Below are positions 12,860-25,232 of a stretch of 64,000 bases of DNA, piece by piece. Positions within the stretch are counted from its first letter, which is position 1. Each line of letters starts with the position of its first letter. A program made the translations under genes and the position numbers. The notes beneath the pieces were generated by a model that saw only the letters and a program-made list of their open reading frames with translations, searched no databases and was not told the DNA's origin. The stretch lies in assembly GCA_900073065.1 (NCBI GenBank), contig FJOG01000020.1:711770-775769 (forward strand). Direction: 5' to 3'. The DNA comes from Phialocephala subalpina (lineage: Eukaryota > Ascomycota > Leotiomycetes > Helotiales > Mollisiaceae).

Positions 12860-14084
12860 ATGGGTTGGAGCAGGAGTCAGGAGTTGCGTGCAATGGGGTA
12901 GGATGCGGCGCCTCGGTCGCTGAGATGGGCAAATTTTCACTCACATCCATCCCCGGATTATTGGAGCAGCTAGCAGGGAGAGCCGTTAGGGAGAGGTACC
13001 GGTCAAAGCCACGGAACTCTTAAAAGCGGGGTTAATTTGGTATTGGGAATGTGTTCATTATCAGATTTGGTTTCTGAAAGTTCTTCTTATATCAATGTAA
13101 GTCATCTCCTCCCTAAGCTCCTCTACTCAAGTCAAGCAGATTCAATGAAATACCAGGAACAATGTGAGGGTTTGTCGACGCCGTTTCGAATCTCCTAAAG
13201 TTTGCCCCTTCATATTTTTCTTTCTTTGCCTTATCTTCTGCATTTTCTTTTGGGAGTCGAAGTATCCACTTGCGCATATATCGAGAGGTCCAAGACAGGT
13301 GCGGGAAGTCTCGTTCCTTTAGACATGCCCATCTGGCGATCACTGAGACTCGTCTCTAAGGGACGGTGATTGGGGCTTGCACCAGGAACAGGCAACATAC
13401 CTAAGAGAGGTCAACAGGAGAACGGTGGCAATGGAGATGGGGAAGGGCGAGCTGTTGACGCGGTAGAATTGTGGGAAAGCGCGCACAAGCCACACCGAAT
13501 AGAAAATCGTGGAAGATGGGATGAAAGCAGGCTACGAGTTGGCCATGTTGAGGGATGCTTCTTGATCTCCCTTACCTTGAATAAGGGCATTGCGGGGTAA
13601 TGCGGGGTAACTTGGTGCTGGGAGGACACTGAACTCTCGGTCTGATTTTGTTTTTGAGGGCACAAACTCTCGAAGTACAGATAGATCAGCTATTCGCGAC
13701 ACAAAGAATCTACAAAAAGTGATACTTACTTCGTAATGAACTATAACTCAATTCGGTCTTAGATGTTTACCACTTTAAGAGAGAAATATCCCGACTACCT
13801 CTACAAATATATTGAAGAAGCAGTGTGATGCCATAAAGATGCGATGAAGGCAGTGTTTATCTTGGAAATGTCCAAAAACAAGCCTAATTTAGTGCGGGTT
13901 CACCCGGTATGGTCGTGTCGGGTTAGCTCGAGCCCGCAGGCCAATGTCCCATATAGACAAAGTTCTATTGTGCAACCTAAACCGACTTGCAACTCCAGGA
14001 CACCACACAACACAACCAGCGCAAGACTCCTTCGATAAATTCCAACAGCCGACGTCGTGTCCTACATCGCTCCCTATCTTCAAA
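12860..14084. other. Spacer without supported genes
   Basis: Only short overlapping frames are present. A small direct repeat of GCGGGGTAA occurs near 13590-13610. No RNA gene or transposon seen. Confidence 0.4.
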
Positions 14085-14406
14085 ATGGCAGGGACAATGG
14101 AATGCGCAAACAGTCTCTGCATTGCTCCTCTCCGAAAGCCCGACTTTGATGACAGTAAGTCATAGCCTGCGCATGATTGAGGAATCCTCGCTGACTTTGA
14201 ACAGTCCCAATCTTTGAGATGTATGTCCGTCGACCAGAACTCTTCCTGGAAGAGAACGAGACTATCACCGGTTGGTCACGGGCTATCTTCTTAAAGATCT
14301 TGAACAAGGCGCCTCTATGGTTCGGAGATCCACGTAAGCCCTCCCATGAGTTATGCAAGGTAGCTGCTGACAATTTCCAGTCATTGCATTCAGAAAATTG
14401 GAGTAG
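14085..14406 (+). CDS. Small spliced gene resembling the N-terminal module of the P4-P7 paralogs
   Basis: Three exons (14085-14154, 14205-14333, 14381-14406) with canonical introns of 50 and 47 nt give 74 codons. The first exon is 70 nt and ends in phase 1, as do the first exons of P4 (70 nt), P7 (76 nt) and P5 (79 nt). Exon two encodes a helical stretch ending WSRAIFLKILNKAP. This resembles GFGRALSILELLKAL in P7 and AGLFHELMKLP in P5. No RRM-like modules follow before the stop at 14404-14406. It may be a truncated family member or an independent small protein; the similarity is weak and judged by eye. Confidence 0.4.
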
Positions 14407-16248
14407 AACAAGAGAGAGCGAGAGCGGTTGCGACTTGTTACTGTGTATCTGAAAGAGATGGGCCGTAAGTCTTATGCGCCTTCCAAAAGTTCGCGCTGAT
14501 GGTGAGGGAGTCTGGCGGGATGTCGCAATCCACTTTCCAAAGCTTCAGTCTAACAAGATCTTGAAATCCGGAGAGGCAGTCTACAATCTCGAAGACGATA
14601 GTCCACTGGTTTAGGCCGATACCGTGAGCACACAGCACATCCAGTTGACCCTTCGCGATATTACCAGAATGTCAGATACCAATCACATTCTTTCACATTC
14701 TCGATCAACCTCAAGAGCTTATAGCCATACGTCTTCGAACCAAGCTCAATTTCATCAAGAATGCGAGTTCCGACGTCCCAGCGCTCGGGTTGGCAGCCGA
14801 AATACCATGACTCCGGAGATGCGACATAGTGCGGAGGAAGAAGGCATCAACGCTGGTAACCTCGCTTATAAGGGATATATCTGCCAGAAAATATCTGAAA
14901 GACGCTAAGAAGTGGTATTGCTGGCAATATTTGCAGAAGTTTGGCGTCGGTTTCGACATGCACTGAGGATGGAATGAGCGTGGAACTCGGGCGCTCCGGC
15001 GATCCATGGGATCATTGAAATGTGGAATTGACGGGACTGCTGGCATGGAGACGAAATGACCTTGTCGTATTTTGTATCGGCATTTCTTTGTTTTGTTGGG
15101 TTAAAGGTTTATCGGATGGCTTGTTTCGACGACAAGACTGGCATCATTATTACCGGAAGCAGGGAGAATTCTACTTTCCTTTCAATTACATTGGCAATCT
15201 GGCATGCACGAGACCGTCACATGTACATTTCGTAAGGTACCGATGGTTTCTGAGTCGATGACCTAGTACTTCTTTTCGCCTTTGTCTGCTGCGAGCAATT
15301 ATTCATGCGGCGCATCAACAGCATCATGTAGTGTAGATAATAACTCAACCAATATCTTTCGTTCTCTCCAAGCTCAGCACATTTCCTTGAACCCTGGTTG
15401 TTGAGATTTCTATTTGGCGTGCATTGGCATATCGAGCGCCGATTCTATAATGCATCGCGACTTGCTACTTCCAACCCACATGGAGAGTTGCTCAAATTGC
15501 CTCCTGTATCGCTTACCTGTTCCACGACGTGGCGAAATATAGGGACTTCTCGGTGCAAAGGAAAGGAACCGAAGCTGATTCTTTGTATACCCTAAAAGAG
15601 CTAGCTCAGGGAGGACTCGGCGAGTGACAGCTGGTTGCAGGCAGCGATAGTGTCAAAAATCAACGATATCATGTGCTGTGTGACCCGTGTCAAGGCATAT
15701 GCCGAAGACCGCGAAGTAACATTTCTTACTCTTTCGCACTAGACCCCTTTGCTGACATAAGACCTCTCATACTAGATTACAGTATACTTAATCTAATATA
15801 TTGGGAGAACAACTCAAGAGACATAACCAGAAGACAGCGAATTCGAGTTGTGGTTAAACGAAACATAGCTGCCAGAACATGGCCAAGTAACCAAGCTTGA
15901 GTATGGTTGCACCCCTCCGTGACCCCTGAAAATTTGTACCCTGAGCTAAGACTTTCACCACTGTGATGATATATTGGCATTTCGGAAACATATACATATA
16001 AAATTAGAACAGTTCTGACTTCACTTGAAGCCATTAAGGGCATGACATCTGCGTCACGATCATGAAGGCTGCCCCCTTTTCCCGAAATTTACGCGAGGTC
16101 ACGTTTCGGCGCTAGCGGGACCCACCTACCAATGCGCGCATACCTTTCCTCCATTGCAAGTTGCGACAATCATACAAGATTGACATCAACATCTACCAAA
16201 GATTGATTCTTGCATCGCAAGATTCGTTCCATCAAGAACTTTCCCATA
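14407..16248. other. Spacer upstream of P4
   Basis: No coding region supported. The last 150 bases before P4 contain GGTCACGTTTCGGCGCTAG near 16096, which may be promoter sequence. Confidence 0.4.
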
Positions 16249-17756
16249 ATGCCACCGAGATACCAGTACCTCGAGGATAAAGGCCCCGCAGCAAGCGCAA
16301 TAGTCCCTTTGTTCAATAGTAAGTTCAGCATGCCTGCGTAAGGAAAGACGACCACTGACCGACGTTCCAAGCGCGATTCTTCCATGCTTTGTGCAAGGCT
16401 ATCAGGGCAACAGCTGAAGACTGAGACGGTATGCCTTCTGCACGTTCCAATGGCTAAACGTATACTGACACCAATGCGCCATAGATGACTACATCGAATT
16501 CTTCAGATTGATAAATGTTATACAAGAGGCGCATCCTGAAGGCAAGTCAAACAACGAGCGTGCGTTCGAGAAGTAGCTGGTAAAGAAGCGCATGTACCTT
16601 TATTTTCGAACTAGCAAAGTCTCTAACTTCTTTCTAGTCAGAATAGTTGTCCAATCAAACCCGTATTTTCGACAGCGCTACGACTTAAGAGCGGTCCACG
16701 CCATGTTCAGTCACACTCTGTTCGTGCAAGCCAGAAAAACCCGAAGGCTATCGAGCAGCGTCAACAATCTGTCAGATCTGCCCTACCTGCGAAACAAAGT
16801 ATGCCCACGAGATCAGTCCCCCAACAGAACCCATGCTTCTCATGAAGCCCATATTTCCCATTCCCATAAGGCCTGTACGTCCCTCGAGACATTCAGAGAC
16901 CGCAGTCACACAGATCAAGAATATCAAGGAGTTCGTCCCAGGAAAGCCATGGCAGCCTGTCATTCTCTTCACACAGCGCGTTGCATCACTTCCAAACATG
17001 ACTAGCAGTCATAGTGAGTGGCATTCACCTGAAGTCCAACTCCGAATGGCATTCCAGCGATCGGACAAGGTTCGGGACTACAAGCGAGCCATAATCTCAT
17101 ATGCGCAGCTGAACAGAGACCAGTCACCTCAACTCTGGAACACCACTCCCAGATTTGATGAGAAGAACGCCGATACTCCGGAGAACGAGAACTGTGCCAT
17201 CAAATACGAGAACTTGGCCGCCTCAGCATCCCTCCGCGACATGTTCTCAAGAATCCGTGAGCGCAAAGTCGTGCTTCTGTCTAGACAAGAGCCTTGCCCA
17301 CCTCTCTATCCCAACTGCGCAGGCAGACTGGTCTTCCAAACTCGGGCCGCCGCAGAGGCATTCATCAATCGTGCGAACACAGAGGAGGGAATCATCATAC
17401 CTGGTCAGCGCTTGCGGGTAAAGTGGAACCGCCTCCGCGTCAAGCCCAGTGAAATGGCAAAGGTGCATCAGACTCGAGTTCTGCGTGTCTCTGGTCCCGT
17501 TGAAGAGGTCTTCGCCAAGCAACTCGAGCTCGACTTCTTGGAGGAGCAGGAGTTCGAGCTAGTTGAGATGCGACAATGGTTGACGTCTGAGTGAACTCGG
17601 AAAACGGTCGAATATCATTTCACCAATGTCATCGGCCAGTCGGCAAACCTCATGAAGTACTTCCGAGAATTCATGAAAGCCAACAAGATGGAGAACAGAT
17701 TTTGGATTTGCTTTGAGCCTGATCCGTGCGATCCCTCCGCTTTTGCTCACCAGTGA
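16249..17756 (+). pseudogene. RRM-like tandem-family paralog P4, several stops
   Basis: The exon pattern of P5/P7 can still be traced. Exon one is 16249-16318, intron 16319-16371, exon two 16372-16428, intron 16429-16484, then exon sequence from 16485. In-frame stops occur at 16422-16424 (TGA), 16574-16576 (TAG) and 17592-17594 (TGA). All could be C-to-T changes in CGA or CAG codons. From about 16980 a long open stretch encodes the first module (NCAIKYENL, then AGRLVFQ) and the start of the second (TRVLRVSGP). After the last TGA the same frame continues through a family-like VIGQSANL and ends EPDPCDPS at 17756. The continued similarity after the stop shows that a full-length gene was present. 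An AG-GCAAGT GC-type donor may follow exon three. Confidence 0.65.
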
Positions 17757-19449
17757 TCAGTTCAGGGCTATCATGGGAAACCGAGCAAGCTCATTCTTTC
17801 TGCGAGGCGAGTGATGTTGTACATCGAGCTTGCTGGCACCGCCGTGTAGAGTAAGTTTTCTTTGTTTTCACAGCGCGGCAAGCTCTGATCTCTAGCGAGA
17901 GATTTTATAGCGGCGTGGGGCGTCTCTGGGCACTGACTTTCCTCTGTAAGATAAATGTTTGGCAGAAGAGCCAGGTCGGGCCAGAGGCATTTGAAATCAT
18001 GGCGTTGAGGCACGGTGTAGTGAAAGACACTCAAAGTAATCGAAATTTGACCAATGATCCCCTCCTAGCAATGCTTTGAGCTCTGGTGAAAGTGCGTATA
18101 TGTATGCTATTTTGGCAGTAGCAACCGTCCGACATAGACCCTAGGTTCGAATGGTTTATGATAACTCTTTGATATCCATTCGAGGCGCGATCTAAAGAAG
18201 CGTCTCGGAGCATCTCGATACTTCTGCTTATTGAAGTCTAGTCCGAACTGTAAGAACAGTCGGCTGGCCTGTGAATAAAGGGTCTTACTGGCAAAAAAAA
18301 AAAAGACTTGGCCGCTGCCCTCATCATCTCTCCCGCCATCAGAACGCTGTCTGGCCGATGCTATCTTCCGTTCATCTGAACTCTGACTCAAAACCCTTCC
18401 ATCATCGGACTGGCCTCATATCAGACGAATGGCTCTTTGTTCGTCGGAGAAATAGGTTTCAGGTTGCAGTATGGATTGGACCCTTGTGACTCAGCCAGCC
18501 ACGCTGTGGCCTAGTATTCTGGTATGTCCTTTTGGTAAGCTAGAAAACTGGCAGGATAGACTGGGGGTGGGAGACTATGCCTGGCAGAGGGGTATGCTTG
18601 GATCCATCTTGGACTACCATGACGGACCAGGGTGCTGGGGGTGGCTTCAGGGATAACACAAAAGTGATTTGGTTCTCAGTATGGTTTTGTCAGCAGGGCA
18701 TTCAGACATTTTGCAAACAAAAATAACAAAAAAGACAAGAATCGCTCGAAGTATAAAACAGTGGTTCCCTGCTTTCCAGCTGTCGTGAGTTGTTTTCCCT
18801 CTGACTTCGATCTTCAGGCGTCCCGTGACGACAGCGTCTTTGAAGTCTACGGAATTTTGCTGCTGGCAAAAGACGTCAGGCAGTAGCAGAAGATGGCTGA
18901 CTATCCTAGAACCTACGATATCCATTGGCATGTTTCGGCTTTGACAACTCCCTTACCAGTTTCATAGCAGAGCATCAGGAATGGTAGGTATGTTTTGGTT
19001 GAAATGTCCTGGAGGTGGTGTAGACTTCACTGAAGAGCAGAAGTGTTCAATGACAAGGACAGGTTGATAGATAGAGAAACAATCTGAATCCTGAAGATTG
19101 ACTTCGCTGCGGTGCTGTTATTCAAGTGACTTCTGCCCCGACAGTACATGTATAGCTGGTATAGCCAGAAGACATGATTCAACAGAGCCGCAAGTTGTCA
19201 AAAGGGGCCATTGGTTGCAGCTCATTCCTCAGGGGAGCCCCTGAGCTTCTCAGAAAGAGCTTTCCCTCCTCATTCAAAGAGGGGCTTTCGCACCAGCTCT
19301 CAACGCACCTGCAACTTCTTTACAATTGCCTCGAGAAAGCACCGTGGATAGTTTCCCATACTTCCAGTAAAGAGCTCTGCAAGCCCCTTAATTCACTCCT
19401 TTTATCACCTGCTAGCCTAAGCGAGACTGTGTTGTCGTGAGTGCATTCT
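17757..19449. other. Spacer between P4 and P5
   Basis: No supported gene. An A-run lies at 18292-18304. Short frames on either strand lack family features. Confidence 0.4.
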
Positions 19450-19466
19450 TCTGCGAGAAGGTAGAT

Positions 19467-19780
19467 CACGTGGAATGCTCCTGGATCCCGCTCTTCTCTT
19501 CTCGTCATACCCCGCGGATTCACCAGCTTTCGGACAGACACTTACTTCTTTTGCTCTCGCACTAAAAATAGGCGAGAGTCTAGTCGCATTCAGAGCTCAG
19601 GCTATATTGAAGCATCGCGTCCTCTCGAGAACCTCTTGTTCATACCAATCTTCTATCACGACATCTTTCATCAACACTTCGCAACCGAAACAATTTTGCA
19701 ACAGTTGCAGTACCTTGCGTCAAGAGTTTATTTCGGCATACAAGACTCTGCTTCAGGCTTGATTTGAATTGTTCCGCATC
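19467..19780 (+). promoter_or_regulatory. Duplicated promoter/leader cassette of P5
   Basis: It shares blocks with the leaders of P6 and P7: CACGTG at 19467-19472, then 91 bases on CGCACTAAAAATAGGCGA at 19558-19575. A leader containing ATCAAC.CTTCGCAAC and TTGCAG(T)ACCTTGCG-CAAGAG follows, and then TTGATTTGAATTGTT just before the ATG at 19781. The order and spacing of the blocks are kept in all three copies. A regulatory role is inferred from conservation between paralogs. Confidence 0.6.
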
Positions 19781-21389
19781 ATGCCTGCCCGACAGAGATC
19801 GAGTCTTGAACGCATGGTCATGGCCATGCCACCAACCAACCCAGACTATATTCCACATGGTAAGAAGCACCAGTATAGGCGCGTTCCTCCTCGCAGTTGA
19901 CGAAGTGATAGATTCCAATCCCTTCATTCGAATAAAGAACCTCGAGTCATCACCAGAGAGCGCCACGAGTTCCGCAACCATAGGTAGGTCAGCTTGAAGT
20001 TGCAGGTATTTGCAGTATTAACACCACATACAGCCTCTCGAATTCCTCAGACCAAGCCAAAGCCGCCCATGAGCATGGAGGATACGATATTGTTCCTTGG
20101 GAAGCTGCAGAAACGGGCTGAGCAAAGCATGACACCCTCCACCTTCTATAGTCCCCAGCTAATCAAGAACAGATGACCGCAAGGATCCATTGACCATGGC
20201 CGGGCTATTCCACGAGCTCATGAAGCTCCCGAGAAGTGGTAAGCCGATCCATAACCGAGACTTGGTTCCATGCTGATATGTGTATAGTTTACGATCCCTC
20301 GAACAATTGCTTTACAACCGTCGACGCCGCCACAAAGTCCGATCCTTGGAATTGGTACAAGCGTCCAGCACTCGAGTACCTAGAGGACGAGCCTCTCGAG
20401 AGCCTGTCCGAAGGAGTTCGGCACGAGTCCTCGCTATCCGCAACAGCTAGGGCTTTTGCTCCGCACCACGCACATGTCGTCCAGATCAAACACCGAGATC
20501 AACAATCACAGGCCCTCGTGCCACACGATCAACAGGCGTATGCTGCAGAGCAACAGGCATATGCCGCTACCCAATACCATCCACTTATCGCCCCTCCACC
20601 ACAGCAGTCGACGCAGCTCGTCAAGTACCGCCCGTTTGAGCGATCCTACAAGCGTCAAGATATGGATCGCGTCAGATTTTCCAAAGCCATCATGAGCCAA
20701 GACGAGAATGAAGATGCCGATTTACGCACAAAGTACAAGGGCGAGGAAACCAAGTTCCAACAGAGGAACAAGGACTGCACCGAAGAAGAGAACGTGGCAA
20801 TCCGTATGAATAATCTCCCGCCAAATGTTATGATGGCCGAAGTTTTGGGCACCGTTTTCGAAGGAAGGTATTCAGCAGCTCCCTTGTTTCTGCGAAGCCC
20901 CCAGCTTATCCAACTGCTGCTACGAATGTCACTTTCTTGACGCTCGAGGCCGCAAATGCTTTCTACGATCGTGGTATTAATGAAGGCATCTGGATCCGCG
21001 ACTGCAGAGTGCATATTATTTGTAACAGAAACAGAGTCAAGTACTTCGACCGCGCTGACGAACTCGAGCAATCTCGGATCTTCGGACCAGCCAGAATCTT
21101 CTCGGTCATGGAAGTCATGTACTTACTCCATTGGTTTATTGACTTCAAGGAGGTCATTCCATTGAAGATGTCGCTGGTTGGTCCTAATATTATGATGCTC
21201 GAGGTCGTATTCCAGTCCATCCATGGACAAAGTTGACAAGCTAAAAAGCGTTTCGAGAACAATTGGATAAGCAAAAGATTCAATAGCTACAACCAGCACT
21301 ATTAGGTTGCCTACGGTCTGGATCATTGCGATCCTGTCAGTCGTTTCTCTGGTGCTGGATGGCACGGTGGCCTGCCCATTGGCAACTGA
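19781..21389 (+). pseudogene. RRM-like tandem-family paralog P5, frameshift and stops
   Basis: Five exons can be drawn: 19781-19859, 19912-19983, 20034-20126, 20173-20238 and from 20288. Introns are 46-52 nt; the third (20127-20172) has a GC-AG border. The N-terminal part contains ILFLGKLQKRAEQ and AGLFHELMKLPR, matching P7. A Gln/His-rich linker follows. The first module is broken by a one-base loss near 20868-20870. After it, frame 2 continues VFSSSL...YPTAATNVTFL, aligned to VFSLSI...YPTAAANLTFM in P7. In the second module TGA (21234-21236) and TAG (21303-21305) interrupt the frame, yet similarity runs on to LDHCDPVSRFS and a stop at 21387-21389. The exons were recently functional, but the copy cannot encode the full protein now. 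Confidence 0.7.
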
Positions 21390-21811
21390 ATTCCCTTTCT
21401 GCCATGGCTCCTCGGAACTGGTCATGACTTCCTTTGGCAGACGGAGCTTGGGAGGCTTGAAGCCCATTGGAGAGGATTCAGGAATAGTAGTGGTTTTGTA
21501 AACAAGTAGCCAAGGTATCCAAGATTCGTAACAAGCATAAGCTTCTTCCCAATGACAACTGCCGTGGCCTCGTATATGTATAGTCTGAAACTATGATTTT
21601 GATTCAATAGAGAGCCTCTGTTTGTCCAGCGGTCATTGACTGCAGCCAACTCCTCTACTGTTGGCCAGAAAAAGCTGCCCGATGTGTCACCGTGAATAAT
21701 GCTCCAAGACTTTGCCAATACAGAGATTGGAATAGCCTTTCCATTGTCCCCTAATTGCTTTCCAAATCAGAGGTTCCTTGTTGCGATTTTCTGACGTGCA
21801 AGGTGCTACGT
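21390..21811. other. Spacer between P5 and P6
   Basis: Nothing supported as a gene. It leads into the conserved leader of P6. Confidence 0.4.
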
Positions 21812-22128
21812 CATGTGAACTGCTAGATATCAAGATCCGTTTCGTCATGACCGGCGGATACACGAACATCGGACGAACAAGTCTCTTGGTTCTCTTGCTT
21901 CGCACTAAGAATAGGCGAAAGTTCAGTCGCGGTCGCGTTGAGTGATGGAACCATTTTGGATGCATAAAATATCCTCGAAGCTGCCACTCCGACATCCTTC
22001 TCCTACCATAACATATTCTTTGCATCAACGCTTCGCAACATCAATTGCAGCACCTTGCGCCAAGAGTTGAATCCAAGGATATCAAAGCTCTTTTGAGTCA
22101 TTCTGATTTGATTTGAATTGTTCCCACC
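21812..22128 (+). promoter_or_regulatory. Duplicated promoter/leader cassette of P6
   Basis: Second copy of the cassette. CATGTG at 21812-21817 corresponds to CACGTG in P5 and P7. CGCACTAAGAATAGGCGA lies 89 bases further at 21901-21918, followed by GTTCAGTCGC. The leader ends GATTTGAATTGTTCCCACC before the ATG at 22129. Confidence 0.6.
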
Positions 22129-22466
22129 ATGTCTCGCTTTGAAAGAACAGCTCTGGGGCGCATTCCAACCTCTGAATGAACAAGAAACATCCCACCGTAG
22201 GTCGATCTATCCAGATGCGTCTCTGTGATCTCTGCTGATAGACTGATAGTACCTGGTCCACATTCTCGAGCTCCCCAGGCTGTGGCTCAGAATACTACTG
22301 TCGAGAGCGCCGACGGACTCGGTACGAAGAGTATGTCTGTCTGTGCCAACAAGAGGCATCGTCTTTCTAACACCACATAGTCATCTTCTTTTCCTCGTCG
22401 CAATCCATCAACAGCCCGAAGGAGATGAAGCGCTTCCTGGCATTTTCTTCAAGAGGAGGCAAAGAA
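22129..22466 (+). pseudogene. RRM-like tandem-family paralog P6, 5' part split off by a retrotransposon
   Basis: Three exons (22129-22196, 22250-22330, 22381-22466) with introns of 53 and 50 nt match the first exons of P5 and P7. Exon three encodes QSINSPKEMKRFLAF, aligned to QSLNDKVLRFLCV in P7. A TGA at 22177-22179 interrupts exon one, and exon one has a different length phase (68 nt) from its relatives, so this copy had probably already decayed. The next intron begins at 22467 (GTGTAG). Twelve bases into it the Copia element of 22479-34970 is inserted; the 3' part of the gene resumes at 35007. Confidence 0.65.
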
Positions 22467-22478
22467 GTGTAGGCCACC

Positions 22479-22632
22479 TGTCAGTTGCTGGTCACGTGTA
22501 GTGGGTCAAACACTAGTTCAGGGGTAATCTCGCAGACTCTTATATCCTCACTCCCTCCCGAGTTAGCTCTCTAGACTTAATAATACGATCTTTTACCCAT
22601 AATATGATGCCTAGACCTCGTAGCATCTGATA
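22479..22632 (+). repeat. 5' LTR of Copia element B
   Basis: 154 bp, starting TGTCAGTTG and ending ATCTGATA (originally CTGACA by symmetry). It differs from the 3' LTR by a handful of G/A and C/T transitions and a one-base indel near 22553. Confidence 0.85.
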
Positions 22633-23109
22633 GTTATGAGCCCAGAATTCCCTAAGGCTTAATCACCGAAATAACCGTATATTTGGCTTACCCGGTAAAA
22701 ACACCGAAATCTGTTTCTTTTAACCACTTTTACCCGAAATAGTTAACGATTGCCTGATTAGTAGCGTTTGCGACTACGAGGAGTTATTCGTCGTATACTT
22801 ATACTTTATTAGAAGATCTGCGAGCTTGCTATCGCGATTATAGAGCAAAATGGCAAAGATAAAGCTTATTCCGGTGATTTTGATCGAAGGGGCAACTTAC
22901 GTTAAATGGAAAGAAGTTATTAAGACGAGAGCAAATAAGAAAGATTTATGGAGGTATATCGACTCGGATATACCTTAAGATAAGCTTCTAAAGCTAGTTT
23001 AACTATTAATGCTAATATTAGTAAATATTAAAGCAAATATTATAATTACGCCGTTAATTATATCCACGGAAGACAATCAAGTAACGCTAAAGGGCGCGAG
23101 AATAGTCTT

Positions 23110-23358
23110 TGTCGGTATAATCATGTGATCGCTTAGCGGTGGGATAGAAGGGTGGATTCAGGGGTGGATAAAGGGGTGGAGCTCTAACCTTTATCCCTCT
23201 GACAACCAGTGTCTTAGTATCATTTCCTTAGGTTATATAAGTAGCTAAGTGCCCCTTCTGGAGAGAAAAAAAGAGGGAGAACAAAAAGAGAGAGAATATA
23301 TTCATTAATATTAGACTAAGATTTTAATACTTGATAATAACCCTCGGACGTTTTAATA
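23110..23358 (+). repeat. 5' LTR of element A
   Basis: 249 bp. Contains GGGGTGGATAAAGGGGTGGA and a purine-rich GAGAG stretch near 23260-23290. It pairs with 29251-29499 with no length difference. Confidence 0.85.
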
Positions 23359-25232
23359 CTAATTAATAGTTAATTTAATCGTTCGATTATAAAGCAATAA
23401 GGATAATATTAAAGAAGCACCTAAGGATTTTTCGGAAGTCGTTAAGTTATACTAAAAGAAAAGAATTAATTTTTTTAGGCTTCTAAAAGAACTAGAATAT
23501 TAAAGGATTATTACGGTAATATAAACCCACGCTTTATTTAATTTTACGCTTTATCGCGTATTAATAGCGAATATTTAATTATAATTTGCTTATTATTACT
23601 AAAGATAACTTTTCGAGCACCCTACGAAACTCGAACCCACTAAGAATAAACCCTATAAGCCCGATATGAAAACTCGTCGAATCACGATATTTGCTAAGCG
23701 CGATACGACCTAGTAAACTGCCCTTAACGAGTAAAACCAGACCCCTTTAGAGTATAGCCCTAACTAGGGAAGAGATTTATTATTAACCTTTTTACCCCTT
23801 GATTTAATATAATATATAAGGGATTAGATTCAAGAAATCATAAAATAAGAGGAAAAAAATGATTTTCTATAAGCGGAGTTTAAATTAATATACTTTAATT
23901 AAGACGAAAGCTAATTTATGCAAATTATATAAACCTTAAGAATTAATTTGCGGAACTTCCTTCGGAAGAATAAAGTTTATATCCCTTTAGTATAATTATA
24001 TATATTAGTATCTCAAATATTAGAGATACTTATTTAAAGTATAATGCCATTAGAATAACCTAAATAGGAAATCGAGAAAATAAACACATTAAAAAGATTT
24101 AACTCATGAAAAAATACGATTAATTTAATCGAAACAAAAAAAGGAATTAAATACTTATAAACAAAGTATTTAAGAATAAGGATTTCGATAAAATCAAGGA
24201 TTACTAAGCTCTACTGGGACTACTAATCATATAGAGACTACTACATGAAAAACCTTAATAATAGCCCGAATAATAATAATAACTACCTGCTAATATAACT
24301 CCTGCGGAGCGTATAACACCCTCCAAGTACTCTCCTACACCTAATAAGACTCTACCGCCTGGCCTAACCCCAAAACCCCGATATTTAACGCTAACCCTAT
24401 TACTATTAATATTACCAAACGAGCTAATATCACCAAAAGTTAAGAAAATACCAGAAATTCTATTACTTTAACCCTTATAACCAGCGAACAAATTCGGATA
24501 AAAACTCGCTACCCTAATAAAGATTTATAGCGAGAAACTCAAATACTATAAAAAGGAAAACTCACTTAATATATTTATCCGAGTATTTAAAGACTTATAT
24601 TTTAAAGTAAGCATTAAACCAAAGGAATATCGCGACGCGTTTTCGATTATACTTACTAGTAAAGTTAATAAGTTCTATTACTAGAAACTCGCTAAGAAAA
24701 GCCTTTTTTTCGATAAAATAATTAAGATTATAAGATTAAACTTTAAGATTAAAGAGCGCTAAAACCAAATACTTAATTAGTAGAATATAATTACTTTTAT
24801 TACGATATAATCTTAGAATTCTAATAAGACGATTTTAGAGTATTTTGAGATCTTAAGACGCGAGCTAATCGATAAATAATTTAGTTTACGCGGCGAGATA
24901 TACTCGGAAATTACTATTCGAGATAAAATTTATTATGCTTACTAAGACGCATTAAAATACTACTATGCACTTTTTAGACTATTAGGAAACTTTTAGTCCG
25001 CATATAAAGACGTACAAATAGCTTTAGTACTTAGGGCAGAAGTCAAATTAAGCTTTAAAGTCTACCCGATCAAAAGAAAAACGCGAGATAGAAAAAACGA
25101 AATATTCTTAGTAAACCGGAAATACTTTGGGAAAAGCACATAGTATAGAGATCGCTTTACCCGTAATACCCAAAGGATAAAATAAATTAAATAAAAATAT
25201 TTTATATATAAGAAATCGAATTATTAGAGTAC

